A model generated the notes under the pieces. It had not been told where the DNA came from, did not search any database, and saw only the letters and a list, made by a program, of their open reading frames with translations. Positions 37,066-50,818 of a stretch of 64,000 nt of DNA are shown here, piece after piece. The stretch lies in assembly GCF_025766255.1 (NCBI RefSeq), contig NW_026516675.1:248001-312000 (forward strand), in the 5' to 3' direction. Within the stretch, counting starts at the first letter, position 1; each line of letters starts with the position of its first letter. A program made the position numbers and the translations under genes. This DNA comes from Zychaea mexicana. Taxonomy: Eukaryota > Mucoromycota > Mucoromycetes > Mucorales > Lichtheimiaceae.

Positions 37066-39236
37066 TTAAATTTTGGTGAAAACGCCGTGGGTCATTTTGA
37101 TCTTCAATGAAAGAAGCAGTAAAGCGCCGACTATGAAACAAGCACCTGTGTACATTTTGTAGCTAAAGTATGGCTCGGCATCCAAAGCGTTCTCGATGGC
37201 ACTTGCAATGTTGGGTCCCACAATGGAAATTGTGTTGGAAAGCATCATCACTGATAATGCTGTTGGGAATTTTTCAATACCGACAATTGTGGCAGTAATT
37301 GGGGAAACTATTTGTTGTATCAAAAGACCAAATCGTTAGATATACACGTCTTAAGCTAATGTGTTTGCCTCCTGCTTCTACAAGATTAGTTCTTTGGCGC
37401 TGTTGGAACTTACCCAGGGTATAGTATGCAGTGCTGAACGCACCATAGACAACAGCGAATGCCATTATTGTGTTGTAGTCAGTGGCTACCGTCCAGATGC
37501 CGAAAGCAGCAATAGCCGAAAGAAAGGATGCAAGAATTAGAGTGTTCAATCTGCCAATACGATCACCGATGTATCTGATAGCATCATAGGCAAAGTTTCA
37601 TTTAGATTTCTGTTACTGATGGGTATCGAAAACTAATAACGTACCCTGCACTGATACGGCCAAGGCAGTTCGATCCAGCTAATACTGCAGAAAATGCTGT
37701 ACCGTCATCGCTACTCAGCCCGTGATAAGAAGCATACGCTGTAAGACGAAATCGAATTGAAGATTAATTAGTATACATTTTCCATATAGCATCATATGGT
37801 TTTATGCTCGAAGACTTACATGGAAGGAAAAAGAACGGAGTGAAGCAGCCCATGGTGGCAACCACCGACGCAATCACCCACCACAGGAAAATTTTATCCT
37901 TGAGGATACTGAAATCGAAAATCTCATTGAGCTTGGGTGGCGTTACTGCAGGCTGTTCTTCTCCATCATCTGCTGCTTTGACTTTTTTATGTCGTGGATA
38001 CTTTTCCTTTACCAGGATACATGTAATTGCATTCATGCCGAGGTAGATAAAACCCAAGATGCGGTAGGCCCTATAGTAAGTATTTATTGTCAGCGATATC
38101 TACTCTCAAGCGATGTGCAGTAGTAACTATATACAATTTTGCTTATATTCTAGTTATATAACATACCATGCGATTCCCACGCGGTTTGTCAAACTGGAAA
38201 TGATGAATGGCAAGACGACACCACCAACACCACTTCCGCTGGTAACAATACCTAGGCCCAGTCCACGTCTGCGATTAAACCATTGTGGTGGGACACTTAC
38301 CGCAGTCTATTGTACGTTTGAGAATTTAGTTGCTATTGCGTTTGTTGAACACTGCTGCTTAGAGAGGAAGTATTTGAATGAATATGGTGATACTTACCAC
38401 ATATAAGAAAGCCGCACCGATACCAAACATAACTCCTTGTGTGAGATACAAGTGCCAGATCTTATTACGAAGAAGCATTGACGAGCAAATTAGGAAAGGA
38501 AGAAGGCGTGGTTGTCGTACATAATAGCGAAAATCCAACTATGTGTGCCCGTACCTGAGTAGTGAATGCGGCTAGTTCCAATCCTAGAACCATGACGATG
38601 ACACCCAACGCGATGATCAAGCGGATATCAAATCGTGCCGAAAGAATTTGGAAAAAAGGGCCTGCAATGTTGACCATAATTCCGATCAATGTACCCGCGA
38701 AACTAAGCTGGAATTGAGCATCAGGGACATCGTGGAACACATCTTTTTCAAAGTAGGCTTGGAACACACCTGTGGTATTATACAATCAGGTTATTGTTAT
38801 TTGTTAGTATACAAAGCGATAAATAGATCGATCTAATACATACGTACCCCATGCTGTCTCTGTTCCGAACGAAGTGAAATAGCCGAAAAACGCACCGACA
38901 ACCACGGCCCAGCCATAGCCTCCGTCTGGATCAGTGTCATATGCATCGTTTGTTTCCCACTTTTTCTTGCCACCTAGTGGATATGATAGTAAATCAAAAA
39001 GCGGCAATTATAAAGTTTGTCTACATAGTCATCTATCAATAGCAATGAAACTATTACGCGAAAAAGAACTTACGATTAACTGTGGTTTCTCCTTCCGGTT
39101 CAATTACGGTTTCGGCGCTAGTGGAGCAAGAAGAGATCGAGGGATCATATTCCGTTGAAAGATGAAGTGTTCTGGCGTCTTGATTTGACCGGTTATCAGG
39201 ATAATCGATTACGGTGGAGGTCCCAACAGCTGCCAT
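37066..39236 (-). CDS. MFS monocarboxylate-transporter-like permease (array copy 1)
   Basis: Member of the fungal MCT/SLC16-like MFS family; the substrate is unknown. The start at 39236 gives MAAVGTSTVIDYPDNRSNQD, a cytosolic tail. The diagnostic first helix follows: DPDGGYGWAVVVGAFFGYFT. Later exons encode QLSFAGTLIGIMVNIAGPFF, IWHLYLTQGVMFGIGAAFLY and WFNRRRGLGLGIVTSGSGVG. A central loop reads EKYPRHKKVKAADDGEEQP, then IFLWWVIASVVATMGCFTPF and FPTALSVMMLSNTISIVGP. The end, MTHGVFTKI, is at 37066. About nine exons, all intact in my reading. It has two same-strand relatives immediately upstream (40.8-43.0 and 44.7-47.0 kb), indicating tandem duplication. Confidence 0.87.
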
Positions 39237-40839
39237 TAAATTGGATGGAAAAAGCTGATTCGCAACGACAGCGTTAAAAACTACGATCCTGCCGCGATAA
39301 TTGATGACTCGTGTAGTGCATCGTATCTTTAATACCTCTAACAAACTAGAAACTGAACTGAATATAATTTTTTGCAATCAAATGCTGGCTGCTTTTATAC
39401 ATTTGCCAAAACTCAAAGTTTTGTGATTGGTCCTCTTTTCTTTTTGTTCCTTCTGTTTTTGTACATTAGCGTGAGCTGTAATACAAATCCTGGTGCATGA
39501 GGAGAATCAAAAATTTTTTATGCCATAATCGCATCATAATTCACAGTTCGTTTTCTTTACTTAACTTATGAGATTGGATTCGACACCATTACTTTTTGCT
39601 TTGAAATAAGGAGCAAATGGAATGTATAATGGATCCTAGCGAATACCTTCTGCTTCAGTGGTTTCTACTGTTATGTTTCACTCGGTAAAATGTCTAGACC
39701 TAAAAAACGACGAAATTTCAGACCAAAAATAATTTCATTCCGAAAAAACGGAATTCTTTTAGTGAGCCATTGGCTCTAGGAGTGTAATTTTTGTTAGGAG
39801 TTACAATGTTTCAAACAACTTACTGAGTCTCTCTTACTGCTAGGTCCTTGCTTTTATCGATAACAATAGGTCGTGGCCCCTCCCCCCACGGGGGGAGAAG
39901 CGATGTGAGAGACGTATCATTGATATCATGAATTAACCTTCTTATTGTAAGATTATATTTCACAACAAATATGCAAAATCCATGTTCGAAAACCACCGGA
40001 AAATCACGTAATCGAAATAGTACGCAGCAATTATTGCTAATATAGCGAGTTTCGATCGATTATCAATTTAGCGTTTCGTTTTCTTAGTGTATATCGAGCA
40101 TTACACCAATCGTCATCTACGGCAATTTGATTTACCACTATCGCTATGAGTAACAGAAATCGAAGACTGTGACAAACGAAGGTAATCGAAATGTATGTGG
40201 AAGAAGATGAAGAAACACCTAGTAAACTAATGTAGACGAGCAACCAAAAATTTAGATTTGCCACTCATCCGGGCACGCTCCACGAACCAGAATTGTCACT
40301 TTGTACACAATTGTGCTCCTTTAAATATATCCGAGATAGCGGCATACTGTTTTTTTTGCAGCGTACTTTTTTCCGCTCTGTTGCATGTATTTACAAACAT
40401 ATAAGTAAAAAATTTAAAGGTGTTAACTGCTAGGTGATGTATAATCTACAGTCTTTACAGACTAAACAAATGCTTCCTCATGATGCACTACCGTTGTTTT
40501 TTCATGTCGCCACTTTCAATATGAAAAGAATAAAATGAGTCGTCGAAGATGATGTAAAAAAAGAAGACAATTAAAACGACGGTGTGCACGACAAAACTGA
40601 GGTGTGCTAGTTCGTGCATGTCCGTGCGCTTATATATCGAAGTAAGATTTTTCCATACTACGATGTTATAGTCATCTCCTTGACCGACGACATAATACCC
40701 AAGTCCATATTGAAGAATTCTAAGTCGTATTGATTTTACTAAACAGGAGAAATATACGGAGGAGTATATGCAATGAATGAATTTGAAACAGGAATACAAA
40801 ATGTTTATGCATATATATGAAGGGGAATTACAAAACGAA
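39237..40839. other. Spacer in the transporter array
   Basis: 1.6 kb with no gene. It includes a G/C hairpin near 39879-39897 (CTCCCC...GGGGAG) and AT-rich sequence. It probably holds the promoter of copy 1 and the 3' region of copy 2. Confidence 0.5.
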
Positions 40840-43036
40840 TTAATCAAAAGTTCTTTTTTTAAAAATTTTCGTAAAAATACCACGGGTCATCTTGAGTTTC
40901 AGTGCGATAAGCAAAATGGCACCAAGACCGAAGGAGGTGCCTGTAAACAATTTGTAGCTCAGGTACGGTTCTGCATTTACGTTGTTTTCGATAGCACTCG
41001 CAATGTTTGGACCCAAAATTGCAATGATGTTAGAAAGCATCATGACAGACAACGCCGTCGGAAATCTTCCAATGCCAACAATAGTTGCTGTAAGGGTGCC
41101 ACTGCATATTGATATAGAAAAAACGAGCAAATCGTGTCAGTCAAACAAGTATTTATATGTAATCAATGTATATATCATCTGAGGAATAAGTTTGCCTCGG
41201 TTGAATGATTCGAGTAAGGACAGATACGTTGAAAATCTTACCGAGCATGTAATAAGCAGATGCAAATGCACCGTAAACTATCGCAAATCCAATGACCATA
41301 TTGTAATCGTGAGCAACATCCAGATGCCGAATACCGCGATAGTTGAAATCAAGCAACTAATGATGTACGTATTTGGCCTTCCAATACGATCAGCAACAAA
41401 TCTAAGAAGGAAAAAAAACATATTACGTCAATTGGTTTTCTCTTGCACGGTTGATGGTTACAAAAAACAAATACCCTAAGACGATACGAGCAACGCAGTT
41501 GGATCCAGCGAGAACGGCAGAAAAGACGGTTCCATCTGCGCTACTCAAACCGTTGTATATAGCATACGCTAGAAAAAAAAAAGTTATTATAAGCTGCTTA
41601 AAAGAATATGGTTATTCGATAATATCGCTCTGTCACTCTTACATGGAAGGAAGAAATAAGGGATGAAAACACCCTACGACGCAATCATTGAAGATACCAT
41701 CCACCAGAGGAATGTCGTATCCTTCAAAATACTAAAGTCGAATATTTCTTTCAGAGTGGGTGCCGCCACTGCTGGTTGCTCTCCATCGTCTACTGCTTTG
41801 ATCTTTTTGTTTCGTGGATATTTTTCTTTCACTAGAATGCACGTGATTGCGTTCATGCCGAGATATGTGAAGCCTAGTATACGGTATGTCCTGTAGCATA
41901 GCATATGGAGCAAAAAAAAAGAATTAGATGTAAGCACAAACTTTGTGATATGTAAAGCTTGATAACGTTTGTATATATGGTATCGCTAATGCCATCTTTT
42001 GTTCATACACTACCATGCAATCCCCGTTTTATTAATCAACTCATTATCACAAAAGGCAAAACGACGCCTCCGACACCAGCACCATAGGTAACTATGCCCA
42101 ATCCCAGTCCTCGTCGTTTGTTGAACCATTGCGATGGGACGCTCAATGCAGACTATGTACACGTCACATCCGCATATGATATTGTAAAATAAGTATTCGT
42201 TCTCTCACTTAAAATACAGTAGTTTGTTTTCATTAATGCTATACGTACCACATATAGGAATGCTGATCCCAAACCAAAAAGAACACCTTGCGTAAGGTAC
42301 AAATGCCAGATCTGATTTTATAATCAATTAGCCCTAGTGTAATGTATCAGTTATAAGCAACGATGGTATACTCTACTTACTTGACTTGTGAAACCCGCTA
42401 ATTCCAGTCCTAAAATATGATAACGCCCATCACGATCACAGGTCGAACGCCAAAGTGTGCACTGAGGATCTGAAATAAAGGTCCTGTGATATTAACGATA
42501 ATGCCGATAAGAGTACCAGCAAAACTAAGTTGGAACTGGGCATCTGCGACGTCTTTAAACATATTTTCTTCGAAATATGCCTGTAGAACACCTAAAATGT
42601 GGATTTTCAAGTAAGTAACACATATCATACCAAAAGAACCAGGCCGTTTCCGTTCCAAATGAAGTAAAGTAGCCAAAAAATGCACCAGCGACTACTGCCC
42701 AGCCATAGCCACCATCAGGTCCGGAATCATACTGATCATTTGCTTCCCATATTTTCACGGTATCTGCTCCGAAAAAAATGGGATCATTCGAGCACTCGTT
42801 CCGGGTAGTATGGAGTTCATTTAAGTTTTAATGCTAGGACTTACCATCAACAGTAACAGCAGCAGCAGCATTACTAATCACATCTCCTTCAGTTACTATC
42901 GTGTCAGCCTATACCGTGGATCAAGAATGGACGGAAAGTTCTTATCTTTCTGTCGTAAATTGTATGTTTCCAGTGTTGTGATTCACTCTGCTGTCAGGAT
43001 GCTCGCTATATCTAGTAGACGCCGTCGCAATTGCCA
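40840..43036 (-). pseudogene. Monocarboxylate-transporter-like pseudogene (array copy 2)
   Basis: Clearly homologous to its neighbours over the full length: GPDGGYGWAVVAGAFFGYFT, QFQLSFAGTLIGIIVNITGP, KRRGLGLGIVTYGAGVGGVV and FPTALSVMMLSNIIAILGP. It is broken in several places. The N-terminal exon hits a TAA before the conserved tail. The join after GTETAW has no donor of the right phase. One-base losses shift frame near 42414-42421, near 42044-42047, and near 41316-41325. An in-frame TAG stands at 41674-41676, where the neighbours have Met. The exon layout still mirrors copies 1 and 3. The coding similarity shows it decayed after duplication. No functional transporter is expected. Confidence 0.88.
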
Positions 43037-44738
43037 TTAAGAGATGTAGAAAGAAGGCTGACAATATCGTTCAAAAGATCAGATATCCCATACGAAATGG
43101 TATCGTTACTTTTTCATTTTTCTACCTTGTTTCGACTACTGAGTCAGATTTATATGTAGACATAGCAAGCTGCTTTTTATAGATACAAAGAATGATCGTA
43201 CCTCTCTCGTTTGTGTTTGTTCATGCTTCCTTTAATAGTCGGTGGCTGTAACACAAGTACACGTAAGAGGCAAAGGCGAGAAAGAACAATGTGGCCCGTC
43301 CATGTGTCGATTTTCATGCATCAGCTCTTATATTTTTGTGGAATGTTCGCAACTAATCAAACACTCGGAACAGCCATTTTTGCGACACATCTTAACAGCA
43401 ATGTCACCTCTTCCTCTTGTTTAAAACTTTAACACACTACACGCTACTCCGAATATGGTATTATTTGGGTGACTCATGATGCCTGCGGTACATGACAGTA
43501 TATGAGAAGAACGAGGAGGGAACGAGAACTTTTTTCGGGAGGAGATACCAATTTGTTAAAGCCAAAAAGTACTACGAGAGAGAGAGGAAGAGAGATTTGA
43601 AGAAAATTTTTTCCCAGGCTCTTTATCATGGTGGCGTCTGCTTGATCTTATCTAATATCTAGTGATCAAGTGCAAACCGATCTGTTTATATTTTCTCGTT
43701 GGCCTCCGGAGCTGTAAAAGGCCAACATTACTACGTATTTTGTAGTGTTGTCGTCGTGAACAGTGCTGCTACGGAAACTAGTGGTACATGGCACTAAGTA
43801 GATCATAGTAGCATGCGTAATGATCCTGGCCAGTGATATCATGCATTGGGTTCGCGTGCCTGTAAATCCGCGCAAAAGCGGGTTGAAATTTTTAACATGG
43901 AAATAAGGATTTGTAAAAAAAGGATGTCAACAGGACCTTTTGGCGTCAGTTCGCTGTAACAACTGTGGTACATAGTGTTTAAGGTTTAGCTTCAACCCGA
44001 ATTACAATACCAAAAAAAATTCATGCGGGCCACGTTTTGCACAGGTCCAGTCTAAAGATATCGTGTGCAACCTAGTGTTTCATAGTTGCAGTTCTGTGTG
44101 ACATTACACGGGCGCGGGTGCTGAGGAGAAGATCGGCCGCTTTCGGGCGCGTTGTTTACAGTGATTTGTAATACAGTCCATTTATTCTTGTAGTCTCGAG
44201 TTTTTTTTTTTGGTTCGGCTTTTTGTTGTTCTTTTTCGTCAACATCGGGTTCGGTGCCATTTATTCTTCCATATACACTATCTATCCATGCGTGTATATA
44301 GCAGCAAATCGTAGGGTGCAGGGTAGTTAAAGGAAAATCACATACTAAAGAGTTATAGTAAAGCATCTCGTGAAATTATTGCTTCTCCACAACAAAGTTG
44401 AAGTTCGGAAAAAGAGTACGTTTCCGCACTGCAGCGCTTGTTATTTCATTTGATAACATATGGTACATTGATAAAATGACGAGAGATTAGGACATAATTG
44501 GAACAAATTAAGGGATGGAAAAGGGACGAAAGTAACAAAAAAAAAGAACAAGATGACAGTAGAATACAGGTGGTAAAATAAGATAGCGCAGAGAAGCAGC
44601 AAAAGATGATACGGATGAAATGGGCGATATAAAAAGATTGTGGAGCTTATAGGATTATATAGGAGAGACGTGGACAAAAGTACGTTATGTGGGTGGATAG
44701 TTTGATAGGCAGATGGTGCTTGCAAAAACATGTTCTAA
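43037..44738. other. Spacer in the transporter array
   Basis: 1.7 kb without a recognisable gene. Short open frames in it show no domain. Confidence 0.5.
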
Positions 44739-46984
44739 TTAGATCTTTGAAAGGACGGCTTTGGTCATCTTGAGCTTCAAAAAAATCAGAATGATAGCAC
44801 CAAGCATAAATGTAACCCCAGTAAACATTTTGTAGCTGAAGTATGGTTCAGAGCTGACACGGGTTTCAATTGCACTAGCAATGGTTGGACCAAAAACCTA
44901 TTGATGGTAAACATATTAGTTATTTCCGGAATAATACTAATCCCATACTCGAGTAATCACTTACTGGGATCATATTTGTGAGCAAAAGAACAGAAAGACC
45001 AGTAGGGAACCGGTCGATTCCAACAATGGTTGCAGTGATAGGCGACACTATAATAGATCAGTTCCAAAAATATTAGTATATCTAAATTTATAGTACTACA
45101 GACGTAGAAGAAGGAGCATTGTTTGCATTTTGTGTCTATGTGCAACTTACTCAGGGCAAAATAAGAGCTGCACACCAAACCAAAAACAACAGCGAACGCC
45201 ATCAACACTCCAAAGTTATCGGCAAACACCCAGATCAAGAATGCAGCTAAACTGGCCACGATATGGCCAAGAATCAATGCATTGATTCGACCGATCGTAT
45301 CGCTGATGTATCTATAGTGAATATGAAATATAGGCCTTAGTTTTTTCTCTCTTACGCAACTTACACAAAAGAAGAAATATTTATTTACCCAATGCCGATG
45401 CGACCAACACAAGTACAAGCAGCCATGACAGCAGTAAGACTGGTGCCGTCCGAGTTCGACAAGCCTAAATGTGTTGCGTACGCTATATAAGATGTTTAAT
45501 AAAAATGTCAATGGTCAACATGCTGTAAATCGTCCGCCGTGAAAGACATATACGATACTGTTACTTACATGGCAAGAAAAAGAATGGTACAAAATAGCCC
45601 ATAACAGAAATCATGGTGCTGATTACCCAGATGAGAAAGTTTGTATCCTTGAGAATTCCGAAATCAAAAATCTCACGAAGATTCTGTTGGGCAGCTGCAG
45701 GTTGCTCTTCACCATCTTCAGCAGTTTTGAGCTTTTTGTTACGTGGATATTTCTCTTTGATCAGCAAACAAGTAATTACATTTACTGCAAGACAGACAAA
45801 TCCAAGAATGCGATACGTCCTATAAATTCAAATAGAAAAAAATTATAGGTTATTTTTTTTCCTTAGTTGTTTTAAATTATGTATATTCACATACAACGAC
45901 TTGATAAAAAGCAACACACCATCCAGAATCAAGCTTCTTGTTCATTTCTGTTACAAGAAAGGGTAAAACTACGCCGCCAACACCGGCACCGCTCGATACC
46001 ATGCTTAGACCCAAACCTCGCCGTTTATTAAACCATTGAGCTGGTACAGACATAGCGGCCTGATATACAACCAGTGGGTTAGTATATGCGAAAAGAAAAG
46101 GTTTTATAAGTGCAAAAGCAACAACTTACAACATAGAGAAGTGAGGCGCCAGCGCCAAACAAAACACCTTGCGTAAGATATAGATGCCAAATCTATGTTT
46201 GAAGCCAGTTTAGTTTTTCTATTACTCCTACTAATGTCTAGCAAGAATGATATGCACATTCAATCGACAAAGGTCAATAACCAACCTGTGTAGTAAAACC
46301 AGCCAATTCTAAGCCAAGTACACTGACCAACGAGCCTAGCACTAAAACGGGTCGAATGCCGTAACGGGAGGATAAAACTTGGAATACAGGACCCATGAGG
46401 TCGACGAATAACTCCATCAAAGTACCAGCGAAACTAAGCTGAAGCTGTGCATTGGGGACATTTCGAAAAACCTCTTCATAGTGATTTTGCATAACACCCC
46501 TTTAGATATGATTATATCCATTGTTAGAAAAAGAATTCATGCAAAATCAATGATATTCGAAGGAATAATAAAAAAGGGGGCATAGTAAACTTACCATCCA
46601 AGGGCAGGACCGAACGCAGTAAACTGTGCAAAGAAGGCACCCAAGAGGACAAACCAGCCATAGCCACCGTCAGGGCCATTGTCATAAGCATCGTTTTTGC
46701 CCCACTTTGGTTTTTCGTCAACTAGGAAGTGACATTATGCGTTATAGGTGTGAGTTTCAAAAAAATTTTTGTCGGAGAGAGCTACACATAGCAGTAAGAA
46801 AAAATTTCAGGCGGAAGCACTAACCGACGCTGATCTCAGCAGCAGTCGTAACAGAGGAGCCAAGTGAAGCAGCTGTAGGGGTAGAGGTGTATGAAGGTCG
46901 ACGTGTGTCTGTTGTTGGTTGTTCATCCGGAGCAGCAGTAGCTGCTGTGCGAGCAGATATACTTTCAGTCGCTGTGGTGGACAT
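44739..46984 (-). CDS. MFS monocarboxylate-transporter-like permease (array copy 3)
   Basis: The start at 46984 gives a Thr/Ala/Ser-rich tail (MSTTATESISARTAATAAPD). The first helix follows: GPDGGYGWFVLLGAFFAQFT. Exons continue QLQLSFAGTLMELFVDLMGP, YGIRPVLVLGSLVSVLGLEL, IWHLYLTQGVLFGAGASLLY and WFNKRRGLGLSMVSSGAGVG. A loop EKYPRNKKLKTAEDGEEQP and FVPFFFLPC come next, and it ends MTKAVLSKI at 44739. The first helix ends FGPALGW rather than FGTETAW, so copy 3 is the more divergent relative. All joins checked are open. Substrate unknown; monocarboxylate transport is only a family-level guess. Confidence 0.86.
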
Positions 46985-48382
46985 CCAAGAAGAATAGAGA
47001 AGAGGAGATAGATCGAAAAGAAAATGAAGGACAGAAAAAAGAGAAGCAACGATGGGCCTTCAGTCGATCCTTTTAAATGTGGACAAGCAGTTCGGCACTC
47101 ATTGGTTCGCTAAGCTCTTTCCCGTTATGGCTGTGATGAGCGCAAGCGCGCGGGGGCTTAAGCGACGAAGACGAGAGACGGAGAGCGGGACCACAAGGTA
47201 ATCCGGGATTTATCGAATGCACCCGAAACACTATACTTATTTTATAACACTAGCGTGGAACAAAGAGATAGGGTAATGTAAACTTCTCTACATAGAAAGA
47301 GGCGAAGATCGGGCCAGGATTTGGAAAATTTCCTCTAGATCAAAAAACGACAAGTTCCTGTTCAACAAACATTTACTTGCTCTCTTCTTTTCGTACAAAT
47401 AATTCGTACTTAATTGGCATGACCGCACTCGTTACATTCACAATTCGGAGAGTATATACGTGCTGCTTTGATATATGCTCTGCTTAATTCGATTCAAACA
47501 GTTGGAAAAACAAATCGGTCGCCGCCAAACTGTTGGGATTTCGGAGAGACTCCCGTGTAACGGTTTTTAACTCTGTCCCGACTAATTTTACCATCATCCG
47601 TGCGCCAGGGGCAACCCAAAAATTCTTTGGGAAAAATGAATTCACTGCGCTCTTTACAATGGCTTAAAACACACAAAGACTCGAAAAAGAAGGGACCACA
47701 TTCCTTCATGCATCGCGTTCCTGTATATTTCTATTTTAAGCGAATGGCGCTGGCTGATCCAAAGTTTCGTGTATCAGTCCCACTGTCTCAACCCTTTCCC
47801 GTGCTAAACCTTAAACAGTCGTTTTCTCGGTAGTTCCTTTACGCGATCTGAACACAATCTTGGATTGGGACCCAAAAGTGGGTGCCCCGTGTAACCATAA
47901 ACCACGCACAATAGCTCAGGGTATATTTTTTTATACATGCTACATATTCAATGCTTCTTAGCTAGTGTATTGATATAGTTGTTGTTAGTTCACATCATAC
48001 AATGACGTTTACTAGGTGATCTTCTGCTTGTTTATATAATATTGATTGTAGCTAAATCTGGTTGATCTTGCAATAATAATTTTGATGTACATATCAGACT
48101 TGGCCACCACAAGGATCATGGTTATCCTATGCCCCGACATTCGCCACCATAAAATCTGTTTTTTCTGTCTGTTCATTCTTGTTGCGGGGTTGTTACTGCT
48201 ATGTTAACCCCACATTCATTCGTGGCTTAAATTATCCGGTCACCATACAAATAACAAAAGTGCAATTTGTTTTATGTGTTACCAAAGACAATTCTTCATT
48301 TCCAGATCTCCACGAAGTTACATATATTTAAAAAGCAGAGAAGCAAATAAAAAGTAATGTAGTAAATGATATTATTTTTTCA
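46985..48382. other. Intergenic, upstream of transporter copy 3
   Basis: Promoter of copy 3 and 3' region of the second F-box gene. No gene or RNA is recognisable. Confidence 0.5.
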
Positions 48383-50448
48383 TCAAAACTTTCCTTCCAA
48401 AATTAGTTTTGCTTGTTTGATCATGTACTTTGTAACCAACGCACAATCATATATCCACATGGATTGAAGGGACAAGCTGGAGGAGACGAGGTCTGCTATG
48501 CTTTGATCCGTGATACTTTTCAACCGCACCAATTCCACATGACGCAAATGCTCCAACTTGCATAATCCTTGGATCGCCGTATCCGGAACAGCCTCCATAT
48601 TATACAGCAGCAAAATTTGCAGCGCGCAGTCGGGTTTCAGCTTTTGCACGAATAGCTCAATGCCGTCCGCACTAACTTGATTGCATGCATCGAGTCGTAT
48701 CCTTTCCAATGTCGGTATATCCGCCAGGCACGCCAGCGCTTCATCTGTAATGTTGGAATAGTCGTCCGTTTCAAACACACGCAAGGGCGAATGGTGTTGC
48801 AAAGCAACATGTCGTTCGAGCAGCTGGACCAAGCCTACTTCATTAATCTCGCTCACTGAATACGTCGCAATCCGTCGTAACTGAGTCAAACCTGCCAATG
48901 CTCCAAAAATCTCGTTGCCGATATATTCACAATGCTCGAACGTCACATCCTCGAGCTCCGGGCATTGGCGAACGAGTGTTGCAATGACATGCTGCATCAT
49001 GGGTCGTACCTCGCATTGGAGCTTTTGCAATCGCGGAAGCGTAAATGTTGTCAATGGATTCCATAGCTGTACGGGTCCAACATCATCATCCATATAGAGC
49101 ACCAGCTCTTCCAATGTATCGTTGCTCTTCATCAAGAGCGGGGCCAAGTTGACTGCGGCAACGGCCTCCACACGGCTAACATGAAGGCTCCGTAACCCTT
49201 TGGGTATCATGGACATGTTCGAATCATGCGAATCGATATGTGTGATATCATCCATGATGCGGTATAAATTAAAGGCCAGCGATCGCAATCCGGCCGTCGA
49301 GTATTGGTCGATCAGTCGGATGGCGGATGGTTCGCTTCGGTATACATATAAATTCTGGACTGCTGGACAGCATCGTAAAAGTGGCTCTAGTTGTGCCGCC
49401 CGAATAATACTGGTCGTTTCGAGCTCTAGTGAAACGATCCGTGTTGCGGCCGGTAATTTGGAGGGTCGGCTGATTTGGAGACCCATCCCTTTGTATTTGA
49501 AGGTCAAAAGATTGGTACAGATTGATAAGACAGCGTCCAATGTTACTGGATCGTTTCGAATGGAAATGAGTGCCAGGTTTTTGAGCGTTCCATTAATGTG
49601 CTCTAAGCCCTGGAGTAGATTATTCGCGCTTGTGATTCTGATACCTTGTTTTTTCACGATTAAACATTGCCGAGCTCATAACTATCCCTCTTCCTCTTTT
49701 ACGGTACAATACAAAAAACAAAAGTATATAACTTACGACGTAGAGCAAGCGACTGTAATCTTGTGAAGCGGCCCAATTCCAACGTTTTCAAAAACTGGGA
49801 TGGAACATATTCATCGAATCCTCTCAGTGACAATTCGCGTACTTGGTCACTGACATACGAGAGGTTGTTGTAAACTCTGGCGTCGTCATCGTCACTATTG
49901 TCGATGATCATCTTACGCCACACAGCTGAGCATTGCCGTATCCGGGCACGCCACGACTGCGACACGTTCACGCATAGCACGCACATGTGCATTGGTAGAT
50001 AATACATGATTTTTGGAAGAATATCGAAAGGAAGTTCCGTGATAAAGTCGATTTTATAGTTTTGTTGATCCAGAGACAGTTGTCGTTGTATGGACAGTCG
50101 AGCATAACCCGGATCCGTTTCAGGCACCGTTCGTATGCCCTTGTTGTAAATATCAATTGCTAATCCTTGCTTGCCTTGCATTGCGTACAATTCGCCAATT
50201 CGTAGATACCCCTTGGACGAACTCGGCGCAAGTTGGACCATTTCAAACGCATCGCGCAAGCCTTGGTCATAATTGGCACTCTGTCCAAGTGCTGCCGCGC
50301 GAATGTCGAGTGTTGCGACCGTCTTTTGTGTTAATTCGTCTAGTGCAATTGAACACTGCGCAAGGGCATCCTCGTAAGAAGCGTTGACGAGTGATTGTTG
50401 GCTGTTGCAGAAAAGTTCTTCCCACTGATTAGGAACGTCATGCCGCAT
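48383..50448 (-). CDS. TPR / F-box / leucine-rich-repeat protein (copy 2)
   Basis: Paralogue of the gene at 4.4-6.7 kb with the same order of parts. Exon 1 starts at 50448 (MRHDVPNQWEELF) and has TPR-like helices (ASYEDALAQCSIALDEL, KGYLRIGELYAMQGKQGLA). The F-box LPFDILPKIMYYLPMHMCVL follows, with VSQSWRARI. After an intron at about 49645-49736 the LRR part runs TLKNLALISIRNDPV, FKYKGMGLQISRPSKLPAAT, LADIPTLERIRLDACNQVSA and LRHVELVRLKSITDQSIADL. The stop is at 48383. The intron falls in the same codon and phase as in copy 1, but with a normal GTAAGT donor; its acceptor lacks a clear pyrimidine tract, so the exact 3' edge is uncertain. Likely an SCF substrate receptor. Confidence 0.86.
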
Positions 50449-50818
50449 TGCCAGACGTTTGTAAAAGTAGTTACTGAAGAATGGAAAAAAGGAAGGTGTT
50501 GCGAAGAAATATAAAAAATGGCGCGTGAATCTAACCTTATATGGACTTTACCATGCTATTTCGAGGGTCTAGTATTCAGTAAATGCTTAAATCTACTGTT
50601 GAATATGTCATGCAGCTTGTAAATTGAAGGGACCAACCCAGAAGTCAAAAAAGTGAAAGTTTTAAATCGATAGGAACAAAACTTTTATTAGTGAGCAGGC
50701 TCAATATTACGTATTTAAATTACATACAGTGCATAGCGGGAAGGTAAGAAAGGAAGTGAGGATTATAAAGTACGGGTACGATACATATCGGTGGAGTATT
50801 AAAAGGATGGTATAGGGT

